Source: Chloroflexota bacterium (GTDB taxonomy: Bacteria > Chloroflexota > Limnocylindria > P2-11E). Taken from it: DNA of 15,861 nt. Made by a program: the position numbers and the translations under genes. The notes under the pieces are model-generated. The model was not told the DNA's origin. It was given only the letters and a program-made list of their open reading frames with translations, and ran no database searches. Every line of letters starts with the position of its first letter. Position 1 is the first letter of the stretch. The stretch covers positions 1 to 15,861 of the forward strand of contig JACDAF010000013.1 of NCBI GenBank assembly GCA_013695575.1, given 5' to 3'. Of the stretch, positions 5,887-13,740 are shown in pieces.

Positions 5887-6711
5887 ATGGCCGCTGACTA
5901 CGGTACACGCATGGCGACGACGGCCGGGGTGACTCGCGGAACCGTGACGACGCAGGTCGAGCGTCCGGATCGCTGGTGGCTCGAACCGGTGGCCATCGTG
6001 AGCGTGCTCGGGCTCTTCGTCCTGTATTCCGCCTGGGCCGGCCTCGTGAACGCGCACTACTACTCCGAGCCGTACCTCTCGCCTTTCTACTCCCCGTGCA
6101 TCACGTCGAGCTGCCCGCATGTGACGTTCGGTGTGCCCTTCGTTGGCGACTGGTGGGGCTTTTCGCCCGCGGTGTTCATCGTGGGATTCCCGCTGGTCTT
6201 CCGTCTTACCTGCTACTACTACCGTCGCTCGTACTACCGAGCGTTCTTCTGGGCGCCGCCCGCGTGCACGGTCCCCGACGCGCGCGCGAAGTACGCCGGC
6301 GAAACGAGGTTTCCCTTCATCCTCCAGAACCTTCACCGCTACACCTGGTACCTGGCGGTGCCGATCTGGGCGATCCTCACGTACGACGCGGTCCTCGCGT
6401 TCATCTTCCCGACGCCGGACCACACCGGCTTCCGCCTCGGCGTCGGTCTCGGCAGCCTGATCATGCTGGCGAACGTCGCCTTCATCGGCCTCTACACCTT
6501 CTCGTGCCACTCGTGCCGCTACCTCTGCGGCGGCTACCTGGACCGCTTCCGGGGAGCGCCGATCCGCTATCGCCTGTGGAACACCGTGAACCGTCTGAAC
6601 ACGCGCCACGGCCTCTTCGCGTGGCTGTCACTCTTCTCCGTCGGCCTCACCGATCTGTACATCCGCATCGTCTCGATGGGGTGGCTGGTCGATCCCCGGA
6701 TCGTGTTCTAG
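5887..6711 (+). CDS. sdhC: Succinate dehydrogenase membrane anchor, Sdh1-type SdhC
   Basis: A 274-residue membrane protein with about five helices (34-52, 92-112, 152-174, 184-204, 241-260). It is followed by the flavoprotein and iron-sulfur subunits in the order C-A-B, as in the mycobacterial Sdh1 operon, and has the same approximate length as that anchor. It is not the two-gene SdhC/SdhD type. It is rich in potential metal ligands: C71, C76 and H78 in one loop, H150, and FSCHSCRYLCGG with C207, H208, C210 and C214. From memory, a structure of mycobacterial Sdh1 showed a Rieske-type iron-sulfur centre in this subunit, which would explain such residues; I cannot align the ligands here. It would pass electrons to menaquinone. 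Starts at ATG 5887 and ATG 5911 are both possible, without a clear ribosome site. Confidence 0.85.
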   Translation: MAADYGTRMATTAGVTRGTVTTQVERPDRWWLEPVAIVSVLGLFVLYSAWAGLVNAHYYSEPYLSPFYSPCITSSCPHVTFGVPFVGDWWGFSPAVFIVGFPLVFRLTCYYYRRSYYRAFFWAPPACTVPDARAKYAGETRFPFILQNLHRYTWYLAVPIWAILTYDAVLAFIFPTPDHTGFRLGVGLGSLIMLANVAFIGLYTFSCHSCRYLCGGYLDRFRGAPIRYRLWNTVNRLNTRHGLFAWLSLFSVGLTDLYIRIVSMGWLVDPRIVF

Positions 6712-6776
6712 GTGTTCGCGATGACGTTGGGGCTCCCACACCCGCATCCCGCCGGCCCGCGCACGGATCGCCGACG

Positions 6777-8630
6777 ATGACGGAGACCATCGACCGGCAC
6801 GAGTACGACGTCGTGGTCATCGGCGCGGGCGGTGCGGGGATCAGGGCCGCCATCGAGGCGTCGGCGCAGGGCGCGCGCACGGCGCTCGTGTGCAAGTCGC
6901 TGTTCGGCAAGGCGCATACGGTGATGGCCGAGGGCGGGATCGCCGCGGCGCTGCGGAACGTCTGGAAGGAGGACTCCTGGGAGGTCCACTTCCGCGACAC
7001 GATGCGCGGCGGCAAGCTCCTGAACAACTGGCGCATGGCGCAGCTGCACGCACAGGAGGCACCCGACCGCGTGCTCGAGCTCGAGGAGTGGGGGGCGCTG
7101 TTCGACCGCACGGAGGACGGCCTGATCTTGCAGCGCGACTTCGGCGGGCACCGCTACGCGCGGCTGGCCCACGTGGGGGACCGCACGGGACTGGAGATGA
7201 TCCGGACGCTTCAGAACCACGCCGTGCACAAGGGCATCGACGTGCACATGGAGTGCACGATCCGGCGCCTGCTCACCGACGGCGACGCTGTGACCGGGTG
7301 CACGGGGTACTGGCGCGGGACCGGCCAGCTCGTGGCGTTCGGTGCCAAGGCGATCGTGCTCGCGACCGGTGGCTTCGGCAAGGCGTGGAAGATCACGTCG
7401 AACTCTTGGGAGTACACAGGCGACGGGATCGCAATGGCGCTCGACGCCGGCGCGGACCTCATCGACATGGAGATGACGCAGTTCCACCCGACCGGCATGG
7501 TCTGGCCGCCGAGCGTGCGGGGCATCCTCGTGACGGAGGGGGTGCGCGGCGATGGCGGCACCCTCGTGAACAGCCTTGGCCGCCGCTTCATGTTCGACTA
7601 CATCCCGGACTTCTTCCGCAAGGACACCGCTCTGACCGAGGACGAGGCCGACCGCTGGTACACCGACAAGGCCAACAACCGCCGCACGCCGGACCTGCTG
7701 CCGCGCGACGAGGTCGCGCGCGCGATCAACGCCGAGGTGAAGGCGGGAAGGGGGAGCCCGCATGGCGGCGTGTTCCTCGACATCGCGTCGCGCCGCGATG
7801 CTGACTACATCCGGAGGCGGCTTCCGTCCATGTACCATCAGTTCAAGGAGCTCGCCGATGTCGACATCACCGCGTCGGCGATGGAAGTGGGGCCAACGCT
7901 CCACTACCTCATGGGCGGCGTGCGGGTCGAGGCGGATACGGCCGCAACGACCGTTCCGGGCCTGTTCGCGGCCGGCGAGGTCGCCGCCGGGATGCACGGC
8001 GCGAACCGGCTCGGGGGAAACTCCCTCTCGGACCTCCTCGTATTCGGGCGGCGCGCGGGTCTCGGGGCCGCCGCGCACGCGGCGTCGCAGCGTTCGTGGC
8101 GTCGGCCCGACGAGGCGCAGGTCGCGCTGTCGACCCGCGAGATCCTCGCCCCCTTCGAGCGTCCCGAAGTCGGGGAGGATCCGTACCAGCTGCACGGCCT
8201 CCTCCAAAGGACGATGCAGGCGAACGCAGGGATCATTCGAACGGAGGATGAGCTCACGCGCGTGCTTGCCGACATCGGGAAGCTACGGGCTCGAGCGCTC
8301 AAGGTGCGCGTGAGCGGCGGTCGCACCTACAACCCCGCATGGCATCTGGCGCTCGATCTCCTCTCGATGCTCACATGCGCGGAGGCGACGGCCCTCGCCG
8401 CTCTGCGGCGGACCGAGAGCCGCGGCGGCCACACACGCTCGGACTTCCCAGCGACGGACCTGGCATGGGGCAGCAAGAACGTCGTCACGCGGCGTCGCGA
8501 CGGCGTGCTGGTCCTGACGGACGAGCCGATCCCGGCGCCACCCGACGACCTGCACCGGCTGCTCGGCGACGACGCACCTGAACAGGCAAGGGTCGAGCCG
8601 GAGCTCGTCATCGAGGCGGCCCGGTCGTGA
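6777..8630 (+). CDS. sdhA: Succinate dehydrogenase flavoprotein subunit
   Basis: A 617-residue flavoprotein that oxidises succinate to fumarate. The N-terminal FAD fold shows VVVIGAGGAG at 12-21. H47 in KAHTVMAEGG is the expected covalent FAD histidine. Substrate and catalytic residues known from E. coli have counterparts here: H237 (QFHPTG), E254 (TEGVRGDGG), R310 (LPRDEVARAI), H376 (LHYLMGG) and R411 (ANRLGGNSLSDLL). The length is normal for the family. ATG at 6777 is the start, since MTETIDRHEYDVVVIG fits the family's beginning. The frame stays open far upstream only as an antiparallel-looking shadow of sdhC without start signals. It lies 65 bases after sdhC and overlaps sdhB through GTGA. 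Identity very secure; fumarate reductase activity in reverse cannot be excluded. Confidence 0.96.
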   Translation: MTETIDRHEYDVVVIGAGGAGIRAAIEASAQGARTALVCKSLFGKAHTVMAEGGIAAALRNVWKEDSWEVHFRDTMRGGKLLNNWRMAQLHAQEAPDRVLELEEWGALFDRTEDGLILQRDFGGHRYARLAHVGDRTGLEMIRTLQNHAVHKGIDVHMECTIRRLLTDGDAVTGCTGYWRGTGQLVAFGAKAIVLATGGFGKAWKITSNSWEYTGDGIAMALDAGADLIDMEMTQFHPTGMVWPPSVRGILVTEGVRGDGGTLVNSLGRRFMFDYIPDFFRKDTALTEDEADRWYTDKANNRRTPDLLPRDEVARAINAEVKAGRGSPHGGVFLDIASRRDADYIRRRLPSMYHQFKELADVDITASAMEVGPTLHYLMGGVRVEADTAATTVPGLFAAGEVAAGMHGANRLGGNSLSDLLVFGRRAGLGAAAHAASQRSWRRPDEAQVALSTREILAPFERPEVGEDPYQLHGLLQRTMQANAGIIRTEDELTRVLADIGKLRARALKVRVSGGRTYNPAWHLALDLLSMLTCAEATALAALRRTESRGGHTRSDFPATDLAWGSKNVVTRRRDGVLVLTDEPIPAPPDDLHRLLGDDAPEQARVEPELVIEAARS

Positions 8631-9448
8631 CGGAGGCCACGCTGCGTGTCTGGCGCGGCGATCGCGATGGTGGGGCCTTCGAGGACTACACCGTGCCGAC
8701 GGATGAGGGCATGGTGGTGCTCGATGTCATCCACAAGGTCCAGGAGCTCCGTGCGCCCGACCTCGCGGTCCGCTGGAACTGCAAGGCTGGCAAGTGCGGC
8801 TCGTGCAGCGCCGAGATCAACGGCGCGCCGCGGCTCATGTGCATGACTCGGATGAACACGTTCGACCCCGGCGAGCCGATCACGGTATCGCCGATCAAGG
8901 CCTTTCCGGTCATCAAGGATCTCGTCAGCGACGTCTCCTTCAACTACGAGAAGGCGAAGACCATCCCGGCCTTCGCCGCCCGACCGAAAGAGGCTGACGG
9001 CACCCGGCGCATGTACCAGGAGGAGGTCGAGCGCGTCCAGGAGTTCCACAAGTGCATCGAGTGTTTTCTCTGCCAGGACGTCTGCCATGTGATCCGCGAC
9101 CATGACGAGAACAAGATGGCGTTCTCAGGTCCCCGGTACTTCGTCCGGCTCGCCGCGCTCGAGATGCACCCGCTCGACGCGAACGACAGGATGGAGCTCA
9201 TCCGCGCGAAGCAGGGGCTGGGCTTCTGCAACATCACGAAGTGCTGCACCGAGGTCTGTCCGGAGCACATCAAGATCACCGACAACGCGATCATCCCGCT
9301 GAAGGAGCGCGTCGTGACCGAGTTCTACGACCCGCTCGCGTGGGCCAAGCGCCGCGTGTTCGGTCGGTCGGGCCGCGGGCTTCCCCCCGCCGCTGCACCC
9401 GGCCCGAGCTCTCCCCACTCGAGGGAACCGGAGCCCCCGTCCGCCTGA
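8627..9448 (+). CDS. sdhB: Succinate dehydrogenase iron-sulfur subunit
   Basis: A 273-residue protein that carries electrons from the flavin to the membrane anchor through three clusters. The [2Fe-2S] ligands are C52, C57, C60 and C72 in NCKAGKCGSC and MCM. The [4Fe-4S] and [3Fe-4S] sets are C143, C146, C149 and C153 (CIECFLCQDVC) together with C201, C207 and C211 (CNITKCCTEVC). GTG at 8627 overlaps the sdhA stop (GTGA), which fixes the start. After about residue 245 there is a roughly 28-residue proline-rich tail (ending REPEPPSA) beyond the normal fold, probably disordered; the family usually ends earlier. Its TGA overlaps a CTG that opens a possible two-helix mini-protein. Identity very secure. 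Confidence 0.95.
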   Translation: MTEATLRVWRGDRDGGAFEDYTVPTDEGMVVLDVIHKVQELRAPDLAVRWNCKAGKCGSCSAEINGAPRLMCMTRMNTFDPGEPITVSPIKAFPVIKDLVSDVSFNYEKAKTIPAFAARPKEADGTRRMYQEEVERVQEFHKCIECFLCQDVCHVIRDHDENKMAFSGPRYFVRLAALEMHPLDANDRMELIRAKQGLGFCNITKCCTEVCPEHIKITDNAIIPLKERVVTEFYDPLAWAKRRVFGRSGRGLPPAAAPGPSSPHSREPEPPSA

Positions 9449-9615
9449 GCCCGAGGCGTGCCTTCGTCGTCGTCGCCGGGTCGGTGCTGGCCACAGCGAT
9501 GGTGCTGCTCGTGGTCCGGCCGGCGGTCGAGCGCGGCGGCGCCGGCGAGGTCGTCCTGATCCTCGCCTTCGTCGGCGCGGTGCTCGTCGTCGAGCGCTGG
9601 CTTCGCACGCGGTAA
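9445..9615 (+). CDS. Possible 56-residue two-helix membrane protein after sdhB (CTG start?)
   Basis: In the frame following sdhB, codons from 9445 to the TAA at 9613-9615 encode a clean helical hairpin: a basic start SPRRAF, a hydrophobic helix (about 6-25), a short RPAVERGGAGE turn, a second helix (about 36-50) and a basic end ERWLRTR. No ATG, GTG or TTG sits at the natural beginning. The first usable codon is CTG at 9445, which overlaps the sdhB stop as CTGA, mimicking the GTGA junctions elsewhere in the window. GTG at 9484 would remove much of helix 1, and GTG at 9340 lies inside sdhB in another frame. A helix pair next to complex II could be an accessory anchor, but this is inference. It may also be a chance GC-rich frame. 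No known family recognised. Confidence 0.35.
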   Translation: MSPRRAFVVVAGSVLATAMVLLVVRPAVERGGAGEVVLILAFVGAVLVVERWLRTR

Positions 9616-9706
9616 CGCCGGACCTCGGCGGCACACCTTCGCGCCGATCGTCCCGCTGGTAGCGGTCACGCGCGCCCTGTAGGCTCCGGCAGCGCGGAGG
9701 CGGCAG
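9616..9706 (+). other. Gap between the sdh operon and the sensor gene
   Basis: A 91-base GC-rich gap. CGCCG-GACCT-CGGCG at 9616-9630 is a 5-bp hairpin directly after the TAA, too short and without a T-tract to be called a terminator with confidence. No convincing promoter hexamers were recognised. Confidence 0.3.
9696..9700 (+). promoter_or_regulatory. Shine-Dalgarno site of the GAF/HD-GYP/GGDEF gene
   Basis: GGAGG lies six bases before GTG at 9707 and fixes that start. Confidence 0.75.
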
Positions 9707-12700
9707 GTGCAACGATTCTCGCGACGAACTTCCCTGCTCGTGGCGGCCACGTCGGTCGCCGCTTTCCCGATACTTGTCCTCGGGAGCTGGTCGCTCCTTA
9801 GCGACGGCGTCGGCGGTCTGGCTATTGCCGCCGGGTTGACGGTCGCGATCGTTGCCCTCGGCGCCCGGCCGATCCGGCTCGGACCATTGAGCGAGGTGAG
9901 CCTCGCGACCGTCCCGACGCTCGGCGGCGCGTTCGTCCTTCCACTCCTCGCCATCGCACCGATCGCCAGTGTCGCGCAGGTCGCCGCGGATCTCATCGCG
10001 CGGCGCTCCGCCAGAGAGCTCGCCCGCAATTCCCTCGCGACCGCGGTCTCCGCGGGGGCGGCCTCGCTGGCGTTCCACCTTGCGAACAGCGTGGCCGGCG
10101 CGGCCGACGCGACCGTTGCCGGGATCGTGACGGGCGCTGTCGCTGCCTGCGCCTACCTGCTCGTGCACCTCGCGCAGTCGGCAGCGCTCCTGGAGAGCCT
10201 GCGGCCGGTGCAGCGCGGCGGCCCCCAGATCGCGGTGTGGACGTGGCGGATCACGCGGACGCAGCTCGTCTGGGCAGCCGGGTCGGCTGTGGTGGTCGAA
10301 GTCGCGCGGCTCGAGCCGGTGGTCCTTCTGCCGGCGATCCCGTTGCTGCTGCTCGGCTACCAGAACATCCGCCAGCGCTTCGCCGCCGAGCGCCGGGTCC
10401 GCGTCCTCACGACGCTCGTCGACGTGAGCCAGGCGCTGGGCTCGTCTCTCGACCTGACAACGATCTTCCGCGCGGTGTACGCGAAGGTGGGTGATGCGCT
10501 CGAGGCGGATGCATTCTTCGTCGTGCTCGGCACGCCCAGCTCCGAGAGCCTGTCGTACCGCTACCTCGTCGACGAGGGTCGAGAGCTCGACCGGCAGGAG
10601 GTGCCGCGCCGGGGGACGCTCGCGGGGAGATGCATCACGGAGTCCCGCCCGTTGCTCATGACCGACGCCATCCGCGACTTCAAGGAGCTCGGCATCGAGC
10701 GGACCGGCTGGGGCACGGTGACCGAGCGGTCGATCATGGTCGCGCCGCTGCGCATCCGCGGGGATGTCATCGGTGCGATCTCGGTGCAGAGCGTGAACGC
10801 AGGCGCGTATGACGAGGGCGACCTCGAGCTGCTCGGCGCGATCGCGAACGAGGCGGCCATCGCCATCGAGCGGTCGGAGCTCTACGAGCAGACCGCCGAC
10901 CTCTCGCGGCGCCTGTTCGAGCTGCACCGCGTCGGTCGCGAGATCAGCTCGGAGCGCGACATGCATGCCGTGGCCGAGCGGCTGAGCCGTGTGACGCGCG
11001 AGATGCTGCGTTCGTCGGCGGTCGCGATCTACATGGACGACGGGACCGATGACCTCCAGCTCGCGACGCGCACCGGAGCGTCGAAGATCGAGGTGGCACG
11101 CGTTCCGAAGTCGATGCCCCTGACGAAGCAGGCGATCGAGACCGGTGTCGTCGAGGTCCCGGACTCGGTCGCCACGGCCGCGGAGTCGCGCCGCATGCTC
11201 GACGCCGCGGGACATCGCGCGATGCTCGTCTACCCGCTGCGTGCGGCGAGCGAGCTCGTGGGGATCGTGTACGTGAGCTGGGACGAGCCGCACGTCGTCA
11301 CGACGGGCGAACGCGAGCTCCTCGACATCCTCATGAACATGGGCGCGACCGCCCTGCGAAGCCTCCGACTGTATGCAGAGCTCGACGACGCGTACCTCGC
11401 GACCGTGCAGACGCTGATGACGACGACCCTCGCGCGCGACGGGTACCGGGAGGACCACCAGCAGCGGGCCGCGGCCGACGCCAGGGCGCTGGGCGAGCGT
11501 CTCGGCCTGTCGGAGGACGCCTTGCGCGACCTGCGCTACGCCTCGCTCTTCCACTCGCTCGGCAAGATCGGTGTGCCACCGTCGGTCCTCGCAAAGCAGG
11601 GCCCGCTCTCGACTGAGGAGCACCGGATCGTCCGCGAGCATCCGATCCTCGGCGCACGGATCATGGAGTCCATCCGCTTCCTGCGGAACGTCGTGCCGAT
11701 CGTCCGGCACGCGAACGAGCGCTGGGACGGCAGCGGCTATCCAGCCGGCCTCGCGTTCGAGGCGATCCCGTACGAGGCACGATTGCTGCAGATCGTCCTC
11801 AGCTACCACACGATGGTGGTCGACCGGCCGTACCGCCGGGCGCTTGAGCCGAGGATCGCCCTCCAGGAGCTGCGGCTGCTCGCTGGAAGCCGGTACGACC
11901 CCGCGCTCGTCGGTGAATTCGTCGCGATGATCGAGGAGCGTGGCGGTGCGGAAGCCGCCCAGCGCGAGATCCAGGACGGGACGCGCGAGCTCGCGATCCT
12001 CTCCGAGATCACGCCGCAGTTCAACACCCTCCTCGACCTGAAGCAGCTGCTCGATCGCGTGCTGAAGACGCTCGAGCGCCACTGGCCGGAAAGCAGGCTG
12101 CACATCCTGCTGCGCGACGAGCACACCGAGGATCTCGTCGTGCGAGCGGTCGGTGGGACGGAAGGCGGCGCGCCGCCCGGGGTCCGCCTCGCGCGAGGTC
12201 AGGGCCTCTCCAATTGGGTGCTGGCGAACCGCGAGGCCATCTGTGTGGACGACACGCACACCGATCCGCGCGCCCGACCCCCCGACGGCGACACCCACGC
12301 GGCGATGCTGGTGCCGCTCATCAACGAGGGTCGAGCGATCGGCGTGCTCTCCGTCACGAGTGCGCGCGTCGGGGTGTTCTCGCCGCGCGACCTGACCCTG
12401 CTCCAGGCCGTGGGGGCCCAGATCGCGGCGGCCATCGAGGTCGCGGCCCTCCACGAGCGCCTCCGGTGGGCCGCGAACAGCGATGCGCTGACGGGTCTCC
12501 ACAACTACCGCTACTTCTACGACCGGCTCGAGGAGGAGATCGCGCGCGCCGAGCGCCGGTCGATGCTGCTCGCGGTCGCCTATTTCGACATCGATGGCCT
12601 GAAGCGGATCAACGACAGCCACGGTCATATCGCCGGGGATGCCGTCCTGCGCACCCTCGGACGCGCGATCCACGCGAGCGTCCGCACCGAGGACGTCCCC

Positions 12701-12949
12701 GCCCGCTACGGCGGCGACGAGTTCGCGATCGTGATACCGGAGACGGGCCGCGACGAGGCCGAGAAGGTCGTCCAGCGGCTCATGGAGCTGCTCGATGGGA
12801 CCCGCATCGACCTTGGCGACGGCCGCACGATCGAGATGCCGGAGCGGTCGTGGGGTGTCGCGGCCTACCCTCGTGACGGCACGACTGCGCGGCAGCTCGT
12901 CGACAGCGCCGACCGACGCGCGTACTCGCGCAAGCGGGCGAAGGCATAG
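9707..12949 (+). CDS. Membrane sensor with three GAF-like domains, degenerate HD-GYP and GGDEF
   Basis: A 1080-residue signalling protein. Residues 1-220 hold about six to seven hydrophobic segments, a membrane sensor region. GAF-like domains follow at about 228-390, 400-555 and 760-915. Between the last two, residues about 565-745 form an HD-GYP domain, in which DGSGYP (674-679) and DRPYR (706-710) survive but several metal ligands are lost (see findings). The GGDEF domain (about 925-1070) looks active: FDIDGLKRIND (960-970), RYGGDEF (1000-1006) and an RxxD inhibition site, R993 to D996, at the standard spacing. It should make cyclic di-GMP in response to membrane or small-molecule signals. 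GTG at 9707 has GGAGG six bases upstream. The order, with HD-GYP inserted between GAF domains and GGDEF last, is less usual than tandem GGDEF-EAL or GAF-HD-GYP proteins. Domain limits are estimates. Confidence 0.92.
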   Translation: MQRFSRRTSLLVAATSVAAFPILVLGSWSLLSDGVGGLAIAAGLTVAIVALGARPIRLGPLSEVSLATVPTLGGAFVLPLLAIAPIASVAQVAADLIARRSARELARNSLATAVSAGAASLAFHLANSVAGAADATVAGIVTGAVAACAYLLVHLAQSAALLESLRPVQRGGPQIAVWTWRITRTQLVWAAGSAVVVEVARLEPVVLLPAIPLLLLGYQNIRQRFAAERRVRVLTTLVDVSQALGSSLDLTTIFRAVYAKVGDALEADAFFVVLGTPSSESLSYRYLVDEGRELDRQEVPRRGTLAGRCITESRPLLMTDAIRDFKELGIERTGWGTVTERSIMVAPLRIRGDVIGAISVQSVNAGAYDEGDLELLGAIANEAAIAIERSELYEQTADLSRRLFELHRVGREISSERDMHAVAERLSRVTREMLRSSAVAIYMDDGTDDLQLATRTGASKIEVARVPKSMPLTKQAIETGVVEVPDSVATAAESRRMLDAAGHRAMLVYPLRAASELVGIVYVSWDEPHVVTTGERELLDILMNMGATALRSLRLYAELDDAYLATVQTLMTTTLARDGYREDHQQRAAADARALGERLGLSEDALRDLRYASLFHSLGKIGVPPSVLAKQGPLSTEEHRIVREHPILGARIMESIRFLRNVVPIVRHANERWDGSGYPAGLAFEAIPYEARLLQIVLSYHTMVVDRPYRRALEPRIALQELRLLAGSRYDPALVGEFVAMIEERGGAEAAQREIQDGTRELAILSEITPQFNTLLDLKQLLDRVLKTLERHWPESRLHILLRDEHTEDLVVRAVGGTEGGAPPGVRLARGQGLSNWVLANREAICVDDTHTDPRARPPDGDTHAAMLVPLINEGRAIGVLSVTSARVGVFSPRDLTLLQAVGAQIAAAIEVAALHERLRWAANSDALTGLHNYRYFYDRLEEEIARAERRSMLLAVAYFDIDGLKRINDSHGHIAGDAVLRTLGRAIHASVRTEDVPARYGGDEFAIVIPETGRDEAEKVVQRLMELLDGTRIDLGDGRTIEMPERSWGVAAYPRDGTTARQLVDSADRRAYSRKRAKA

Positions 12950-12951
12950 CG

Positions 12952-13740
12952 CTGGCTCCGCCCACGCTGACGGAGCTCCGGGCGCGCCGCGCACAGGAGT
13001 GCCGCCTCACCAGGGAGCGCGCTCTCGCGAACCTCGAGGACGCGGAGGCCTTCCTGCGCGACCGGCGCATCCTCACCCAGACCCAGGACAGCTCACTTCC
13101 GAGCCTGGTCGCGGCGACCCACGAGGCCGGGCACGCGCCGGGGAAGGCGGAGCTCGGGTCGTCGCCGAGGACCAAGGCGTCGTGGGGGCCCATCCTTGCC
13201 TCGCTTCCGGACGTTCAGCCGCTCAAGATCCACAAGGGCAAGCTGGTGCTGCTCTCGCCCGACGCTGCCGCCCTGGTGGATCCGCTGTGCCGCGATGCGC
13301 TCGAGCGAGCGGAGGACGGTGAGCTCGGCGCAGACGCCGCGGCGATCGTTCGTCACCTGGGGGCGGCGGGTCCGAGCGGCGCTGATCAGGTGCGGTCGGA
13401 GCTCGCGCTCGAGGCGAAAGCGTTCCGCGCCGCGCGCGAGAAGCTCGAGCGGGAGGGAGCGGTCGTCTCCCGCCCGCAGCTGACACCCGGCGGGGTGGAT
13501 GGCCATCGTTCGGCGAGCACGATCGCGCGCTGGGATCGATCGCACTCGCAACGCCGCAAGGCCCCGGTGGCCGTCGCGCTCGACGAGCTGGTCCTCCTCG
13601 GCATTCGCGCCGCGGTCGTGGTGCAGGAGGACGAGCCCGGTACCTGGTTCACCTGGGCGATCCCCCAGGACACGATCCGCAGGCTGCTGGAGACGCGGAA
13701 GCTTGTGCGACCCGCTGCCGGCTGGGTCGCCGCCTCCTAG
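12952..13740 (+). CDS. Hypothetical protein, possible winged-helix, no canonical start
   Basis: An open frame of about 262 codons ending TAG at 13738-13740, not recognised with confidence. Its third codon positions are almost all G or C from just after the sensor gene's stop, so coding seems to begin near 12952, yet no ATG, GTG or TTG occurs in frame before GTG at 13246. Candidate starts are CTG 12952, CTG 12967 (giving TELRARRAQE) or ATA 12946 overlapping the previous TAG. GAAGG at 12940-12944 could serve 12952. Residues about 5-40 are a charged helix. A middle part (LGAAGPSGADQVRSE, then FRAAREKLEREGAVV) resembles a winged-helix DNA-binding unit, and the C-terminal part is alpha/beta. It follows the sensor gene immediately and could share its transcript. 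The frame is secure as coding; start and function are open. Confidence 0.65.
   Translation: MAPPTLTELRARRAQECRLTRERALANLEDAEAFLRDRRILTQTQDSSLPSLVAATHEAGHAPGKAELGSSPRTKASWGPILASLPDVQPLKIHKGKLVLLSPDAAALVDPLCRDALERAEDGELGADAAAIVRHLGAAGPSGADQVRSELALEAKAFRAAREKLEREGAVVSRPQLTPGGVDGHRSASTIARWDRSHSQRRKAPVAVALDELVLLGIRAAVVVQEDEPGTWFTWAIPQDTIRRLLETRKLVRPAAGWVAAS

Noticed and set aside
5976..6776. N-terminal extension of sdhA by 267 codons through sdhC
   Set aside because: The extension is the out-of-frame reading of sdhC. The SdhA family begins close to the FAD-binding motif, matching ATG 6777.
9125..12994. A 1289-codon open frame on the minus strand opposite the sensor gene
   Set aside because: It is the antisense shadow of a GC3-rich gene with intact GAF and GGDEF motifs. 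Its translation is dominated by Arg, Asp, Glu, His and Val and has no recognisable domain.
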